From contig NZ_CP135918.1 in assembly GCF_032393985.1 (NCBI RefSeq), forward strand, positions 2,108,001-2,172,000: a DNA stretch of 64,000 nucleotides, given 5' to 3'. Positions 19,601 to 28,431 of the stretch are shown here, piece after piece (position 1 is the stretch's first letter; each line of letters begins with the position of its first letter). Source of the DNA: Fischerella sp. JS2 (GTDB lineage: Bacteria; Cyanobacteriota; Cyanobacteriia; Cyanobacteriales; Nostocaceae). The translations under genes and the position numbers were made by a program. The notes under the pieces were generated by a model. The model did not search any database. It saw only the letters and a list, made by a program, of their open reading frames with translations, and was not told the DNA's origin.

Positions 19601-19720
19601 CGACAATTAGCAATGCAATTAGGTGCGAGAGCTTACTTCTCTAAACCTTACAATGAGCAAGAATTATTGAGAACACTCGAAGAAATTATTTTTCCTTTGG
19701 CAGGAGCAAATAAAAACTAA
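16658..19720 (+). CDS. cheA: CheA-type hybrid histidine kinase with C-terminal receiver
   Basis: A 1020-residue kinase that phosphorylates CheY-type regulators when activated by the MCP/CheW array. Domains in order: HPt with phospho-His50 in AAHSIKGGAGMMG; a long acidic linker/second Hpt-like region to ~370; dimerisation helices with a coiled coil (~370-560); HATPase with HLMRNAFDHGIED (N box), DDGRGIS and GRGVGMDVV (G boxes); CheW-like domain (~705-860); and a receiver with Asp944 in ICDIEMPRIDG and Lys in YFSKPYN. This CheA-REC fusion is the usual cyanobacterial form (PixL, HmpE). No CheR or CheB is nearby, so methylation adaptation would have to come from elsewhere. Confidence 0.95.
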   Translation: MSQDKELEIQMQFLEEATDYLNTVEGILLEIETNHRIAPDKINAALRAAHSIKGGAGMMGFRSLSDLAHRLEDSFKVLKTRKNSLEIDTELQSLLLSGVDWLRQIVELHSEGNTVDEQWLSTFCYPVFDELHQLLGEPTPEDATTILSPEEDGQNIIPLLFETEVEGCLQRLESVLADHQQPCLKEEVAIMAAELGGLGEMLQLEAFTQLCESIAHQLDTAQPDEIEEIARASLTAWRRSQALVLTNQLDSLPTELDLEQTFIQLSTQPSTTQELTSEFQQTASTAEDDEILQAEITAETWLDEEIIAADFEALEAAFADEGNSVGDELGEPTGVTAKEIPVTDYKFVEPKREAIAANKDREIQENTVRVPSKQLEQINDLFGELIIQRNGLNLQLERLRKLIRNLSQRVQSLERENQELRTAYDRIATQAVISAEISSLPLLGGSGEQLAFDYAYQTQDIESKFDALEMDRYNDLNLLSQEVMETIVQVQEVTADIQLSVDDTDQIARKLNKTSKQLQRKLTQVRMRPLSDVVDRFPRALRDLSVEFGKNVQLKIEGASTLIERSILEALNEPLMHLMRNAFDHGIEDAATRRACGKPEQGTIEIKATHQGNRTIITIKDDGRGISLDKIRARALAMGLDAALLAQATDEELLSLIFEPGFSTSEQVTTLSGRGVGMDVVRSNLKHVRGDVKVDTVPGVGTTFTLLVPFTLSVARVLLVESNRMLLAFPTDAVSEIFLLQNEHVFPMAGSEVINWQGTMLPLIRLSRYLEFNCYRYDNPNLETPPAINAASVLIIEGNNQPIAIQIDRCWGEQEVAIRRVEGNISLPSGFSNCTILGDGRVVALVNVNELLYWIAANDRTPRTNQLSSARLKTVFLAPSEEKTLDSSKDQKGTILIVDDSINVRRFLALTLEKGGYLVEQAKDGQDALEKLQSGLKVQAVICDIEMPRIDGYGFLGRVKSNNEFKNIPVAMLTSRSSDKHRQLAMQLGARAYFSKPYNEQELLRTLEEIIFPLAGANKN

Positions 19721-20243
19721 GTTCAGTTAGTGCGAGTTAATATAATTTCATCTTAGAACTGACTGATAGCTAGAAAAAAACTTTAAAATCTACATTTTTA
19801 CATTAGACCTCTTGCATAAATTCTCACAACCCTCTCAATTCCCCTTATTTTGGGGGAAAGGCAAGGAAAAACTTTTCATATTTGAGGGTTAGGTGGGGTA
19901 AAAATATTTGTGCAAGAGGTCTTTTGTATAATACCGCTCTAATTAATATTTACAACATATTGTTATAATATTGTGTCTGCTTTACTACCAGTAGTAACAT
20001 CACAAATTTTCTGTAAACAGAGGATTTAATGGGGTTTTTGTCTATTGCCTAAAATCTAAAAAATGATATAACTTATACTCAAAGCTAAGCATTACTAGTA
20101 TCTAAACACCCAAAGCTTTTGTCTGGATTATTCTCTTAAGTTGATCAGTAGAAAGCAGAATAGACAGTCATGCTGTAAGCAAACAGGGGAGTCCATCTAA
20201 AAGTTTTATGTTTAACTGTGTCTACTAATGATTGATTTGAGTT
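19721..20243. other. Intergenic region with MITE, upstream of second MCP
   Basis: No gene seen. The inverted-repeat element at 19805-19922 occupies part of it; the rest is AT-rich and presumably holds the promoter of the second MCP. Confidence 0.5.
19805..19922. mobile_element. MITE-like element, family A copy 2
   Basis: A 118-bp element with 17-bp terminal inverted repeats (AGACCTCTTGCATAAAT; the right end's reverse complement differs by one base). It has no ORF. In reverse orientation its right end matches the left end of the element at 8854. A clear target duplication was not found. Confidence 0.78.
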
Positions 20244-23225
20244 ATGGATCCAGAAAAATTACTTATGCGTTATCCATTTAATACTACTAACAAAAGTAAA
20301 AATCGCAATTCATCATTTCCTCTATCTCCATCTCAGCTAATGATTGATAGTTCTAGAATTTCAAAATCAAGCAAGTTAAATATTACCAATTCTCTGCAAA
20401 ATTATAAATCTTTGTTGAAATGGTTTTATAATCTTACTCTTAATCGTAAACATTTAATTGCTTTAATTAGCTGTGAGCTTATTTCGATTTTAGGTATAGC
20501 TGTAAGTACAAAATTATTTATTAATCAAAGTTTGCGAACTCAATTAATTGAACAAACTAAATCAGAGTTAGCAATTAGTGAGTTTAATTATGATAATAAA
20601 TTTCATCAAATGAGTTTTGGCTTACGAAGCCAATCAGAAAATGCAGCTTTAATTACAGCACTGAATCTGTATAATTCTGGTGAAAGCTTTGAGCAGAAAT
20701 GGCAAATGGTAATTAAACAAATTTTAAAAAACAAATCTCAGGCTCTCAATTTAGAGTATGCGACTTTAGTTGGTAAAGATTTAAAAATTATTGCTAATGC
20801 CAATGCTAATCGTCGAGGAGAAACATTTAATCCTAGTAACTTAGTAAAAGAGGCTTTAAAAAATTCTCAAGTCATCAAAGCTACTAGAATGATTAGTAGG
20901 TCAGAACTAAGTCGAGAATCTCCCTTTCTATCAAATAAATATGGTAAAAAAGATACTTTGATTCGCTATTTAATCACGCCGATAAAAGACCCTAAAACCA
21001 AAGCAATTATCGGTGCTTTAGTGATTGGTGATATCGTGAACAAACAAGATGCGATCGCTAAAGAAACTCTACAAGCATTTCCAGCAGGTTATCATGGGTT
21101 TTATCTACAGCAATCCAAGGGAGAATTTACCCTTTTAAGTTCCCAACTACAAGAAGAAACAAATAATTTAAATCACATCAAACCCCAAATAGAATTACCT
21201 CTAGAAAGTAGATCTTTATTATCTGAAGCAGTTGCGGTTAATCTAGGAACAATAGTAACTAAACATGTGGTTTTAGGTAATAAAACTTATATTATGGCGG
21301 CTAAGGTTTTACCTAATACAATTTTGGGAGAAGGTAATAGGACTAAAGTTGTTAATGAAGCGCAGCCATTAGCTATTTTAGTACGGGGAACTCCTGAGAC
21401 ATCTCTCAATAACTTATTAACACAAAGCTGGTTACTACAAACGGTATTAGTTGTTGTAACTTTCGCTTTAATTGGTATTTGGGCATTAATCTTAAGACGT
21501 TCCATTACCAAACCAGTTTACGATTTGCAGCAAACAACTCAAAAATTTACCGCAGGCGATCGCCATATTCGCGCTCAAGTTTTCGCTGATGATGAAATTG
21601 GTCAACTAGCTGTCAGTTTCAATCAAATGGCAGATACCATCACACAAGAGTTGCGTAGTCAAAAAAACGATACAAAATTCACACAGCAACTCCAGCAAAT
21701 CACTACCCATATTCGAGAGGTACTTAGTGGTGATAAAATCCTCAACACAGCAGTATCAGATATACGAGATGCTCTGCAAAGCGATCGCGTACTTTTTTAT
21801 AGTTTGAATGGACATTGGCAAGGTAATATCATTGCTGAATCAGTTGCTGATTCTTGGTCAAAAGTTTTAAAAGAAAATATTTCTATTCCCTATTTTGGAG
21901 AAGAGTATTCTGATGAGTTAGAAATAGGTTCTGTGAAAACAGTCCATAATATCTACGAATATAATTTGAGTCAATCATATCTCCAACAACTAGAATCCCA
22001 AGCAGTCAAAGCATATCTACTTACACCTGTTTTTATTAATAGAAAATTATATGGTATTTTGGTGGCTCATCAGTGTTCCCATGAACGCCATTGGCAAGAT
22101 AGGGAAATTAATTTATTTAAACAAGTTGCTATTCAAATTGGTTATGCTCTAGAACAAGCAGAACTAATCCAACAAATCGAACAAAGTCATCAAACTACAC
22201 AGATAGCTTCTTGGGAAGTACAGCAACACAAACAAGCCCTACAAAAGCAACTATTAGAATTACTTGAAGATGTTGAAGGTGTAGTTCGAGGTGACTTGAC
22301 GGTACGTGTTGATGTGAATGAATGTGAAATAGGGACAGTTGCCGACTTTTTCAACTCCATTGTTGAAAGTCTACGGGATATTATCATCAAAGTCAAAGCG
22401 TCAATAATGCAATTAGATGAGGTGATTGGTAGCAACGAAACAAAAATTCGCCATCTTACACAACAAGCACTGACACAAACTACCGAAATTAACCGCATTT
22501 TAGATGCAGTTGCTCAAATGACTGTGGCGATGCAAGCAGTAGCGTCTAGCGCCCAGCAAGCTGCACAAGTTGTTAACACCGCCGCTAACACCGCCACCAA
22601 AACAGGAGAAGCGATGGATACAACAGTGGAAAACATCTTGAATTTACGGGAAATCGTAGGTAAAACAGCCAAGAAAGTCAAACGTTTGGGGCAATCTACC
22701 CAAGAGATTTCGCGTGTTGTAGCATTAATTAATGATATTTCCATGCAAACCAACTTATTAGCTATTAATGCAGGTATTGAAGCAGCGCGCATGGGTGAAG
22801 AAAGTCAAGGTTTTCTTGTGGTAGCCGAAGAAGTTAGCGAACTAGCTGCGCGTTCAGCGCAAGCAACCAAAGAAGTAGCAGAAATTGTTGAAAATATTCA
22901 ACAGGAAACCAACGAAGTAGTAGCAGCGATGCAAGAAGGAGTGACTCACGTTGCTAAGGGAACGCAGATAGTTGAAGATGCCAAACATAGTCTGAATCAA
23001 ATCTTAGATGTTTCACGACAAATAGATGCTTTAGTGCAGTCAATTTCCACCGCCACAGTCTACGGAGTCCAAACATCGCAAACAGTCAGCGAATTGATGA
23101 AACAAGTTGCTACTACTTCAAAATCAACTAGTGCATCATCTGTGCAAGTTTCTGAGTCTCTACAAAAAACGACGAGAATTTGCCAACAACTACAGGAAAC
23201 AGTAAGTACTTTGAAGGTGAATTAA
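20244..23225 (+). CDS. Methyl-accepting chemotaxis protein with GAF lacking bilin cysteines
   Basis: A 993-residue membrane receptor: short basic N-terminus, TM1 ~70-90, extracytoplasmic Cache-like domain (YATLVGKDLKIIANANANR), TM2 ~397-417, HAMP, GAF ~475-630 and MCP signalling domain ([22 protein letters not shown]). It ends TVSTLKVN, like the paralog's TVGTFKVN. In the GAF domain the DXCF cysteine is Tyr550 (IPYF) and the canonical cysteine is Ser578 (SQSYLQQL), so covalent bilin binding is not expected. Its sensor half is closer to the MCP at 42418-45375 than to the MCP next to CheA. It probably signals through the same CheA but responds to a different, non-light input. Confidence 0.9.
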   Translation: MDPEKLLMRYPFNTTNKSKNRNSSFPLSPSQLMIDSSRISKSSKLNITNSLQNYKSLLKWFYNLTLNRKHLIALISCELISILGIAVSTKLFINQSLRTQLIEQTKSELAISEFNYDNKFHQMSFGLRSQSENAALITALNLYNSGESFEQKWQMVIKQILKNKSQALNLEYATLVGKDLKIIANANANRRGETFNPSNLVKEALKNSQVIKATRMISRSELSRESPFLSNKYGKKDTLIRYLITPIKDPKTKAIIGALVIGDIVNKQDAIAKETLQAFPAGYHGFYLQQSKGEFTLLSSQLQEETNNLNHIKPQIELPLESRSLLSEAVAVNLGTIVTKHVVLGNKTYIMAAKVLPNTILGEGNRTKVVNEAQPLAILVRGTPETSLNNLLTQSWLLQTVLVVVTFALIGIWALILRRSITKPVYDLQQTTQKFTAGDRHIRAQVFADDEIGQLAVSFNQMADTITQELRSQKNDTKFTQQLQQITTHIREVLSGDKILNTAVSDIRDALQSDRVLFYSLNGHWQGNIIAESVADSWSKVLKENISIPYFGEEYSDELEIGSVKTVHNIYEYNLSQSYLQQLESQAVKAYLLTPVFINRKLYGILVAHQCSHERHWQDREINLFKQVAIQIGYALEQAELIQQIEQSHQTTQIASWEVQQHKQALQKQLLELLEDVEGVVRGDLTVRVDVNECEIGTVADFFNSIVESLRDIIIKVKASIMQLDEVIGSNETKIRHLTQQALTQTTEINRILDAVAQMTVAMQAVASSAQQAAQVVNTAANTATKTGEAMDTTVENILNLREIVGKTAKKVKRLGQSTQEISRVVALINDISMQTNLLAINAGIEAARMGEESQGFLVVAEEVSELAARSAQATKEVAEIVENIQQETNEVVAAMQEGVTHVAKGTQIVEDAKHSLNQILDVSRQIDALVQSISTATVYGVQTSQTVSELMKQVATTSKSTSASSVQVSESLQKTTRICQQLQETVSTLKVN

Positions 23226-23364
23226 ATTGTTGAAAATAGGCAATAGGGACGATTTGATTTTCATTAACCCTAAGCGCGCGTCTACATTCTTCATCCCCCT
23301 CAGGAGTATGTTGAGAGCAATGATCCAAGAGAAAATGGAATGATGAGAACTTTCAATCTTATTA

Positions 23365-24861
23365 GTGGCAATACCATTGAACAGCGAACCAGTACCCCAA
23401 AATTCTTCTGATTCTGAGCGATCGCCGTCTCAAATCTGGCTAGCTTTATTGAGTATAATATTGGGCTTGATAATGTTTACGCTGGATAGTTCTACAGTCA
23501 ATATTGCCCTACCTACGATCACAAAAGCTTTTGATACTGACCTGGCTGTTTCTCAATGGGTGATTATCAGTTATCTTGTTGTTTTTACTACTCTGATTTT
23601 CAGCACCATGCGTTTAGGTGATATGCTTGGCAGGCGGAAGTTATTCCAAGCTGGGTTAATCCTGTGTACTATCAGTTCATTACTATGTGGATTAGCACCA
23701 GGAATTATTTGGCTGATTGGCTTTCGAGTTTTGCAAGGATGCGGTGCTGTGCTAATTGTGGGATTAGGGATGGTAATGATCACTGAGTTGTTTGCTCATA
23801 GCCCACAATATGGCTTAGCCCTCAGTCTTGCAGTAATGACACTTTCTGTTGGTTCTGTTTTGGCCCCGGCGATTGGTGGTTCACTGGTTACGCTTAGTGA
23901 TTGGCGAGCAATTTTCCTAATTAATCTTCCTATAGGGATGATAGCCATTTTGTTATTCACTTGGTGTGTTCCGCCTTCTCCAAAAAGCCGTAGTCATCAA
24001 GCAAACTTTGATACATTAGGAACAATTCTGCTGGTGCTGGTGATGGTGAACTTTGCCTTAGCGATGAGTGAAGGGCAAAAACAGGGCTTTAATAGTGCGA
24101 TCGCTCTCATTTTACTGATTACCACCATCATTGGTTTAATTGTTTTTGTTTTGGTTGAATCTCGGGTCAGACAACCGATAATTGACTTGTCTTTGTTTCG
24201 TCATCGCATCCTTAGTATCAATCTCTTGACTATGGTTGTCGTTTACATAGTCATGGCATCTCGGTTGCTGATCTACCCATTTTTCCTAGAACTAGTTTTA
24301 CATTATCCAACTGATCAGGTGGGAATGTTAATGATCACCTTGCCGATCAGTAACGCCATAATTGCACACATATCAAGGCGTTTAGTTGATAGGTTTGGTA
24401 GTAGTCATTTAATTCTGATAGGTCTAATGTTGTTAGCATTTGGCTGTATGCTAGCTAGCACCTTTAGTACCCAGTTAACACCCTTGGGTTATGTACTCAC
24501 AGATATAGTCATGGGTGCAGGTCTAGCGATGTGGCGATCGCCCAATAATGTAGCAACCATGCGTATTACTCCTCAAAACAAAATCGGTGTTGTTTCGGGT
24601 TTGTTAAACGAATCATCTCTACTGGGTCAAACTCTAGGAATTCCCTTCGGATCAGCTTTATTTACTACATTAGCTCTCAGTAGTATTAACCTACCTCTGA
24701 CCACACCACTTGCATCTATGCCACTTCCAGCATTAGTCTTTGCCATGCACAGGACTTTTATGATTTTGGCAATCTTGCAGGGAATTATGCTTATTGTCAA
24801 TATATTTTTTCAAAAAACACCAAATTTACCTAGTAATAATCCTGAAGCATTAATTTCTTAG
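23365..24861 (+). CDS. MFS exporter, DHA2 (EmrB/QacA) family
   Basis: A ~498-residue inner-membrane proton-driven exporter with about 14 hydrophobic helices. The first helix carries FTLDSSTVNIALPTI, the D1-type signature of the DHA2 family, followed by TRLGDMLGRRKLF (here MRLGDMLGRRKLF) in loop 2-3 and the antiporter motif C region SVGSVLAPAIGGSL. The GTG at 23365 is used as start; other nearby starts are possible and no strong ribosome site was seen. No EmrA-type fusion protein or TetR regulator is adjacent, so its substrate (drug, dye or metabolite) is unknown. Confidence 0.88.
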   Translation: MAIPLNSEPVPQNSSDSERSPSQIWLALLSIILGLIMFTLDSSTVNIALPTITKAFDTDLAVSQWVIISYLVVFTTLIFSTMRLGDMLGRRKLFQAGLILCTISSLLCGLAPGIIWLIGFRVLQGCGAVLIVGLGMVMITELFAHSPQYGLALSLAVMTLSVGSVLAPAIGGSLVTLSDWRAIFLINLPIGMIAILLFTWCVPPSPKSRSHQANFDTLGTILLVLVMVNFALAMSEGQKQGFNSAIALILLITTIIGLIVFVLVESRVRQPIIDLSLFRHRILSINLLTMVVVYIVMASRLLIYPFFLELVLHYPTDQVGMLMITLPISNAIIAHISRRLVDRFGSSHLILIGLMLLAFGCMLASTFSTQLTPLGYVLTDIVMGAGLAMWRSPNNVATMRITPQNKIGVVSGLLNESSLLGQTLGIPFGSALFTTLALSSINLPLTTPLASMPLPALVFAMHRTFMILAILQGIMLIVNIFFQKTPNLPSNNPEALIS

Positions 24862-25289
24862 AAAAACCCTGCGTACCTCCGCGCTTACTCTGCGTTCCTT
24901 TGCGTTTAAAATCCTAGCTAACTGGCTTAACTGGTTATCTTAACTAGCCTATCTACCATTGCAACTAGCTGCAAAAACTGAAAAATTAGACGTATCTCCA
25001 AGCCATACCATTTGTAGTTAACCAAGCTTTCCATAAAACATTACCGTCCATTAACATTCAGAATATAACCTTAATTTATGCACATAAACTTGGGCTAGTT
25101 CTCTTAGTGTGGTGCTGCTTTTTAAAGCTTTTATAAACATGGGCTTAAAAGTATATTTTGACGCCACACTCAAACAGCTTACTGCTTGACTGGAGTCGAT
25201 TGTGGTAGTTCCGAAAAGCATCCACTAACTACTAACCAATGTACAGACGTGAATGGTATATCTGTACAATCACTTACTAATGGTAGGTT
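24862..25289. other. Intergenic region upstream of glgP
   Basis: About 430 bp without a gene. It begins with a GC-richer repeat-like stretch (GCGTACCTCCGCGCTTACTC and following), a pattern common between cyanobacterial genes, then AT-rich DNA that should hold the glgP promoter. Confidence 0.4.
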
Positions 25290-27821
25290 ATGACTACACT
25301 CGAACCCAGTACAATAGCAACTTTACAAATAGAAGACGATCGCACTGGTCTGAGCATTGAAACCTTACGGCGGGCGATGGCAGATAATCTCTTTTATATT
25401 CAGGGTAAGTATCCTGAGATTGCCACAAAAAATGATTTTTACATGGCGCTGGCTTATACAGTGCGCGATCGCTTACTCAAACGCTGGATTAGCACAACAA
25501 GGTCATATGTGAAAAATGATGTCAAGGTTGTTTGCTATCTATCAGCAGAGTTTCTCATGGGACCGCAGCTGGAAAATAACCTGATCAACCTGAATATTTA
25601 CGAACAAGTACGTAAAGCAGTTGCAGAATCAGGATTGAATATCGAAGAATTAATTGAACAGGAAGAAGAACCTGGTTTGGGTAATGGTGGTTTAGGTCGG
25701 CTTGCTGCTTGCTATATGGATTCTCTCGCCTCTTTGGAAATTCCAGCAATTGGTTATGGCATTCGTTACGAATTTGGCATTTTTGACCAAGAAATCCGTG
25801 ATGGTTGGCAAGTAGAAATTACAGATAAATGGCTACAGTGGGGTAATCCTTGGGAAATTCCCCGTCCAGAAGTAGCCTATGAAGTTAAGTTGGGTGGTTA
25901 CACAGAACCTTACACTGATCAACATGGTAATTACCGAGTACGCTGGATTCCTGACCAAGTAGTCAAAGGTATCGCCTACGACACACCCATACTAGGCTAT
26001 AAAGTCAATACTACTAATATCCTCCGCTTGTGGAAAGCAGAAGCACCTGAATCTTTTGACTTTCAGTCATTCAATGTCGGTGATTACTACGGTGCAGTTA
26101 ATAAAAAGGTCATCTCTGAAAACATTTCCAAAGTTCTCTATCCCAACGATGAACAAGCTCAAGGCAAACAACTGCGTTTAGAACAGCAATATTTCTTTGT
26201 TTCTTGTTCTCTCCAGAATATGATTCGCATTCATCTAGATCGTCATGGCAAGAGTTTGGCAACCTTCCACGAAAACTTTGCTGTCCAACTCAATGATACT
26301 CATCCTGCCATTGGCGTAGCGGAACTGATGCGGTTGTTGTTGGATGAACATCAATTTGGTTGGGAGCAAGCCTGGGATATTACCCAAAAAACCTTTGGTT
26401 ATACTAATCACACTCTGCTACCAGAAGCTTTGGAAAAGTGGTCTGTTAACCTGTTTGGTAAATTGTTACCTCGTCATCTGGAGATTATCTACGAAATCAA
26501 CCGCCGCTTTCTTGATCAGGTGCGGTTACAAGACTCCTATGACCAGGGTAAAATCGCTAGATTATCATTGATTGATGAAACAGGTGATAGATATGTGCGG
26601 ATGGCTAACCTAGCGTGTGTGGGTAGTCATGCGATCAATGGTGTAGCAGCGTTACATACTGAATTGCTGAAGCAGACTGTGCTGCGAGATTTTTATCAAT
26701 TGTGGCCAGAGAAATTTAGCAATAAAACCAACGGAGTTACACCACGGCGTTGGATAGTTTTAAGCAATCCTGGCTTGACTAGTTTAATTTCTAGTAAAAT
26801 TGGTGACAACTGGATCAAGCACCTTGAAGACCTCAGACAGTTAGAAAGCTTTGTTGAAAATAGTAATTTCCGTCAACAATGGCAGCAAATTAAGTTAGAA
26901 ACCAAGCGGCATTTAGCAAAATATATTCAAAAGAAAACTGGTATTGTTGTTAATCCAGAGTCACTGTTTGATATTCAAGTCAAGCGCATCCACGAGTATA
27001 AGCGTCAACATTTGAATGTGCTGCATATTATTACATTGTATAACCGCATCAAGCACAATCCTGATATTGAGGTTACACCGCGTACATTCATTTTTGGTGG
27101 TAAAGCTGCACCAGGCTACTACATGGCTAAGCTGATCATTAAATTGATTAACTCCGTAGCCGAGGCTGTTAACGCTGATCCTTGGGTGCGCGATCGCATA
27201 AAAGTTGTCTTTTTACCAGACTACAATGTGACTTTGGGTCAAAGAGTATACCCGGCTGCTGATTTATCAGAGCAAATTTCTACTGCTGGCTTAGAAGCTT
27301 CTGGTACTGGTAACATGAAGTTTTCTATGAATGGGGCCTTAACTATTGGTACTCTTGATGGTGCCAATATCGAAATTCGTGAAGAAGTAGGAGAAGAAAA
27401 TTTCTTCTTATTTGGACTACGAACTGAAGAAGTATACGCGCTCAAAGCCCAAGGCTACAATCCTTGGAATTACTATAATTCCAACCGCCAACTCAAAGAA
27501 GTAATAGACTTAATAGCTTCAGGAATGTTCTCTGGTGGCGATACGGGTTTATTTCGTCCCCTGCTCGACTCTTTACTCTACCAAGATCCATTTATGCTAC
27601 TTGCTGACTACCAATCTTACATCGATTGTCAGGAGCAGGTCAGTCAAGCTTATTGCAACCAAGACAATTGGACTCGGATGTCAATTTTGAATGTAGCACG
27701 GATCGGCAAATTTTCCTCAGATCGTTCCATTCAGGAGTATTGCCAGGACATTTGGCAAACACAACCATTGACCATTGAATTAGAAGAGTATGTTCAGTCT
27801 AAAGCTGGTTTAAAGGTTTGA
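25290..27821 (+). CDS. glgP: Glycogen phosphorylase
   Basis: An 843-residue PLP enzyme that releases glucose-1-phosphate from glycogen in the cytosol. The PLP lysine is Lys677 in GTGNMKFSMNGALTIGTLDG; other family blocks seen are SAEFLMGPQLENNL, EEEPGLGNGGLGRLAACYMDS, VQLNDTHPAI, TNGVTPRRW, IQVKRIHEYKRQHLN and FGGKAAPGYYMAK. Length and domain order are normal for bacterial phosphorylases. It is followed by a lone cyclic-nucleotide-binding protein and pyruvate kinase on the same strand, so this is a glycogen breakdown/glycolysis neighbourhood. Cyanobacteria often have two glgP genes; which one this is cannot be told here. Confidence 0.97.
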   Translation: MTTLEPSTIATLQIEDDRTGLSIETLRRAMADNLFYIQGKYPEIATKNDFYMALAYTVRDRLLKRWISTTRSYVKNDVKVVCYLSAEFLMGPQLENNLINLNIYEQVRKAVAESGLNIEELIEQEEEPGLGNGGLGRLAACYMDSLASLEIPAIGYGIRYEFGIFDQEIRDGWQVEITDKWLQWGNPWEIPRPEVAYEVKLGGYTEPYTDQHGNYRVRWIPDQVVKGIAYDTPILGYKVNTTNILRLWKAEAPESFDFQSFNVGDYYGAVNKKVISENISKVLYPNDEQAQGKQLRLEQQYFFVSCSLQNMIRIHLDRHGKSLATFHENFAVQLNDTHPAIGVAELMRLLLDEHQFGWEQAWDITQKTFGYTNHTLLPEALEKWSVNLFGKLLPRHLEIIYEINRRFLDQVRLQDSYDQGKIARLSLIDETGDRYVRMANLACVGSHAINGVAALHTELLKQTVLRDFYQLWPEKFSNKTNGVTPRRWIVLSNPGLTSLISSKIGDNWIKHLEDLRQLESFVENSNFRQQWQQIKLETKRHLAKYIQKKTGIVVNPESLFDIQVKRIHEYKRQHLNVLHIITLYNRIKHNPDIEVTPRTFIFGGKAAPGYYMAKLIIKLINSVAEAVNADPWVRDRIKVVFLPDYNVTLGQRVYPAADLSEQISTAGLEASGTGNMKFSMNGALTIGTLDGANIEIREEVGEENFFLFGLRTEEVYALKAQGYNPWNYYNSNRQLKEVIDLIASGMFSGGDTGLFRPLLDSLLYQDPFMLLADYQSYIDCQEQVSQAYCNQDNWTRMSILNVARIGKFSSDRSIQEYCQDIWQTQPLTIELEEYVQSKAGLKV

Positions 27822-27974
27822 CGCACAAAGGCAGCTATACTGAAGGCAGAAGGTTTAATAAAAATTTATACAAAATCAAACAAAAGTGCTTTCTCACACT
27901 TTACGCCAGCAAAGACAACAAAAATACCATCTACTGTAGTACTTTGAAATGTGATGTAGTTAAAATCCATTGTC

Positions 27975-28346
27975 ATGCTTGAACCAGCAGAAACTGTAAA
28001 AATATTTCAAAAACAACCAACAATCAAGAAATTTGCCAGTGGTCAAACTATCTTTACAGATGGTGAAGTTGGGGATTGCATGTATGGCATTTTGACTGGA
28101 GAAGTAGAGTTATACGTCGAGGGCAAAGTGGTGGAAACTATTCATGCGGGAGATGTATTTGGTATGGGAGCATTAGTTGTGCCAGAACAAACCAGAGCAT
28201 CGACAGCAATTGCGAAAACAGACTCCGAATTAGCTATCCTAGACCGGAGCGGTTTCCTGTTCGCCGTGCAAGAAACACCCATGTTTGCACTACTTGTAAT
28301 GCGAAGTTACTCAGAGCGTTTGCGTACTCTCAAGCGTTCTATTTGA
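27975..28346 (+). CDS. Stand-alone cyclic-nucleotide-binding domain protein
   Basis: A 123-residue protein consisting of one Crp/cNMP-binding beta-roll and short helices. Visible segments are KFASGQTIFTDGEVGDCMYGILTGEVELYV, GDVFGMGALVVPEQTRASTAIAKTDSELAIL and a C-terminal helix ending ERLRTLKRSI. There is no helix-turn-helix, kinase or channel domain, so it cannot act like CRP. The phosphate-binding cassette keeps FGMGALV then RASTA, which is close to cAMP-binding consensus (FGELAL..RAATV) but lacks its Glu. It lies between glgP and pyk and may be a small regulator of a partner enzyme; that is only an inference. Confidence 0.82.
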   Translation: MLEPAETVKIFQKQPTIKKFASGQTIFTDGEVGDCMYGILTGEVELYVEGKVVETIHAGDVFGMGALVVPEQTRASTAIAKTDSELAILDRSGFLFAVQETPMFALLVMRSYSERLRTLKRSI

Positions 28347-28359
28347 TACTTTTTCCGAG

Positions 28360-28431
28360 CCATTCAGTTATCAGCAATCAGTGAACAACTAAACCTGATA
28401 ACTGGTAACTGATAACTGGTAACTGAAACTT
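28360..28431. repeat. Short tandem repeats TAACTGATAACTGG
   Basis: Tandem and inverted 7-bp-type units (ATAACTGGTAACTG repeated, preceded by TTATCAGCAATCAGTG) fill the gap between the cNMP-binding gene and pyk and run up to the pyk start codon. Confidence 0.7.
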
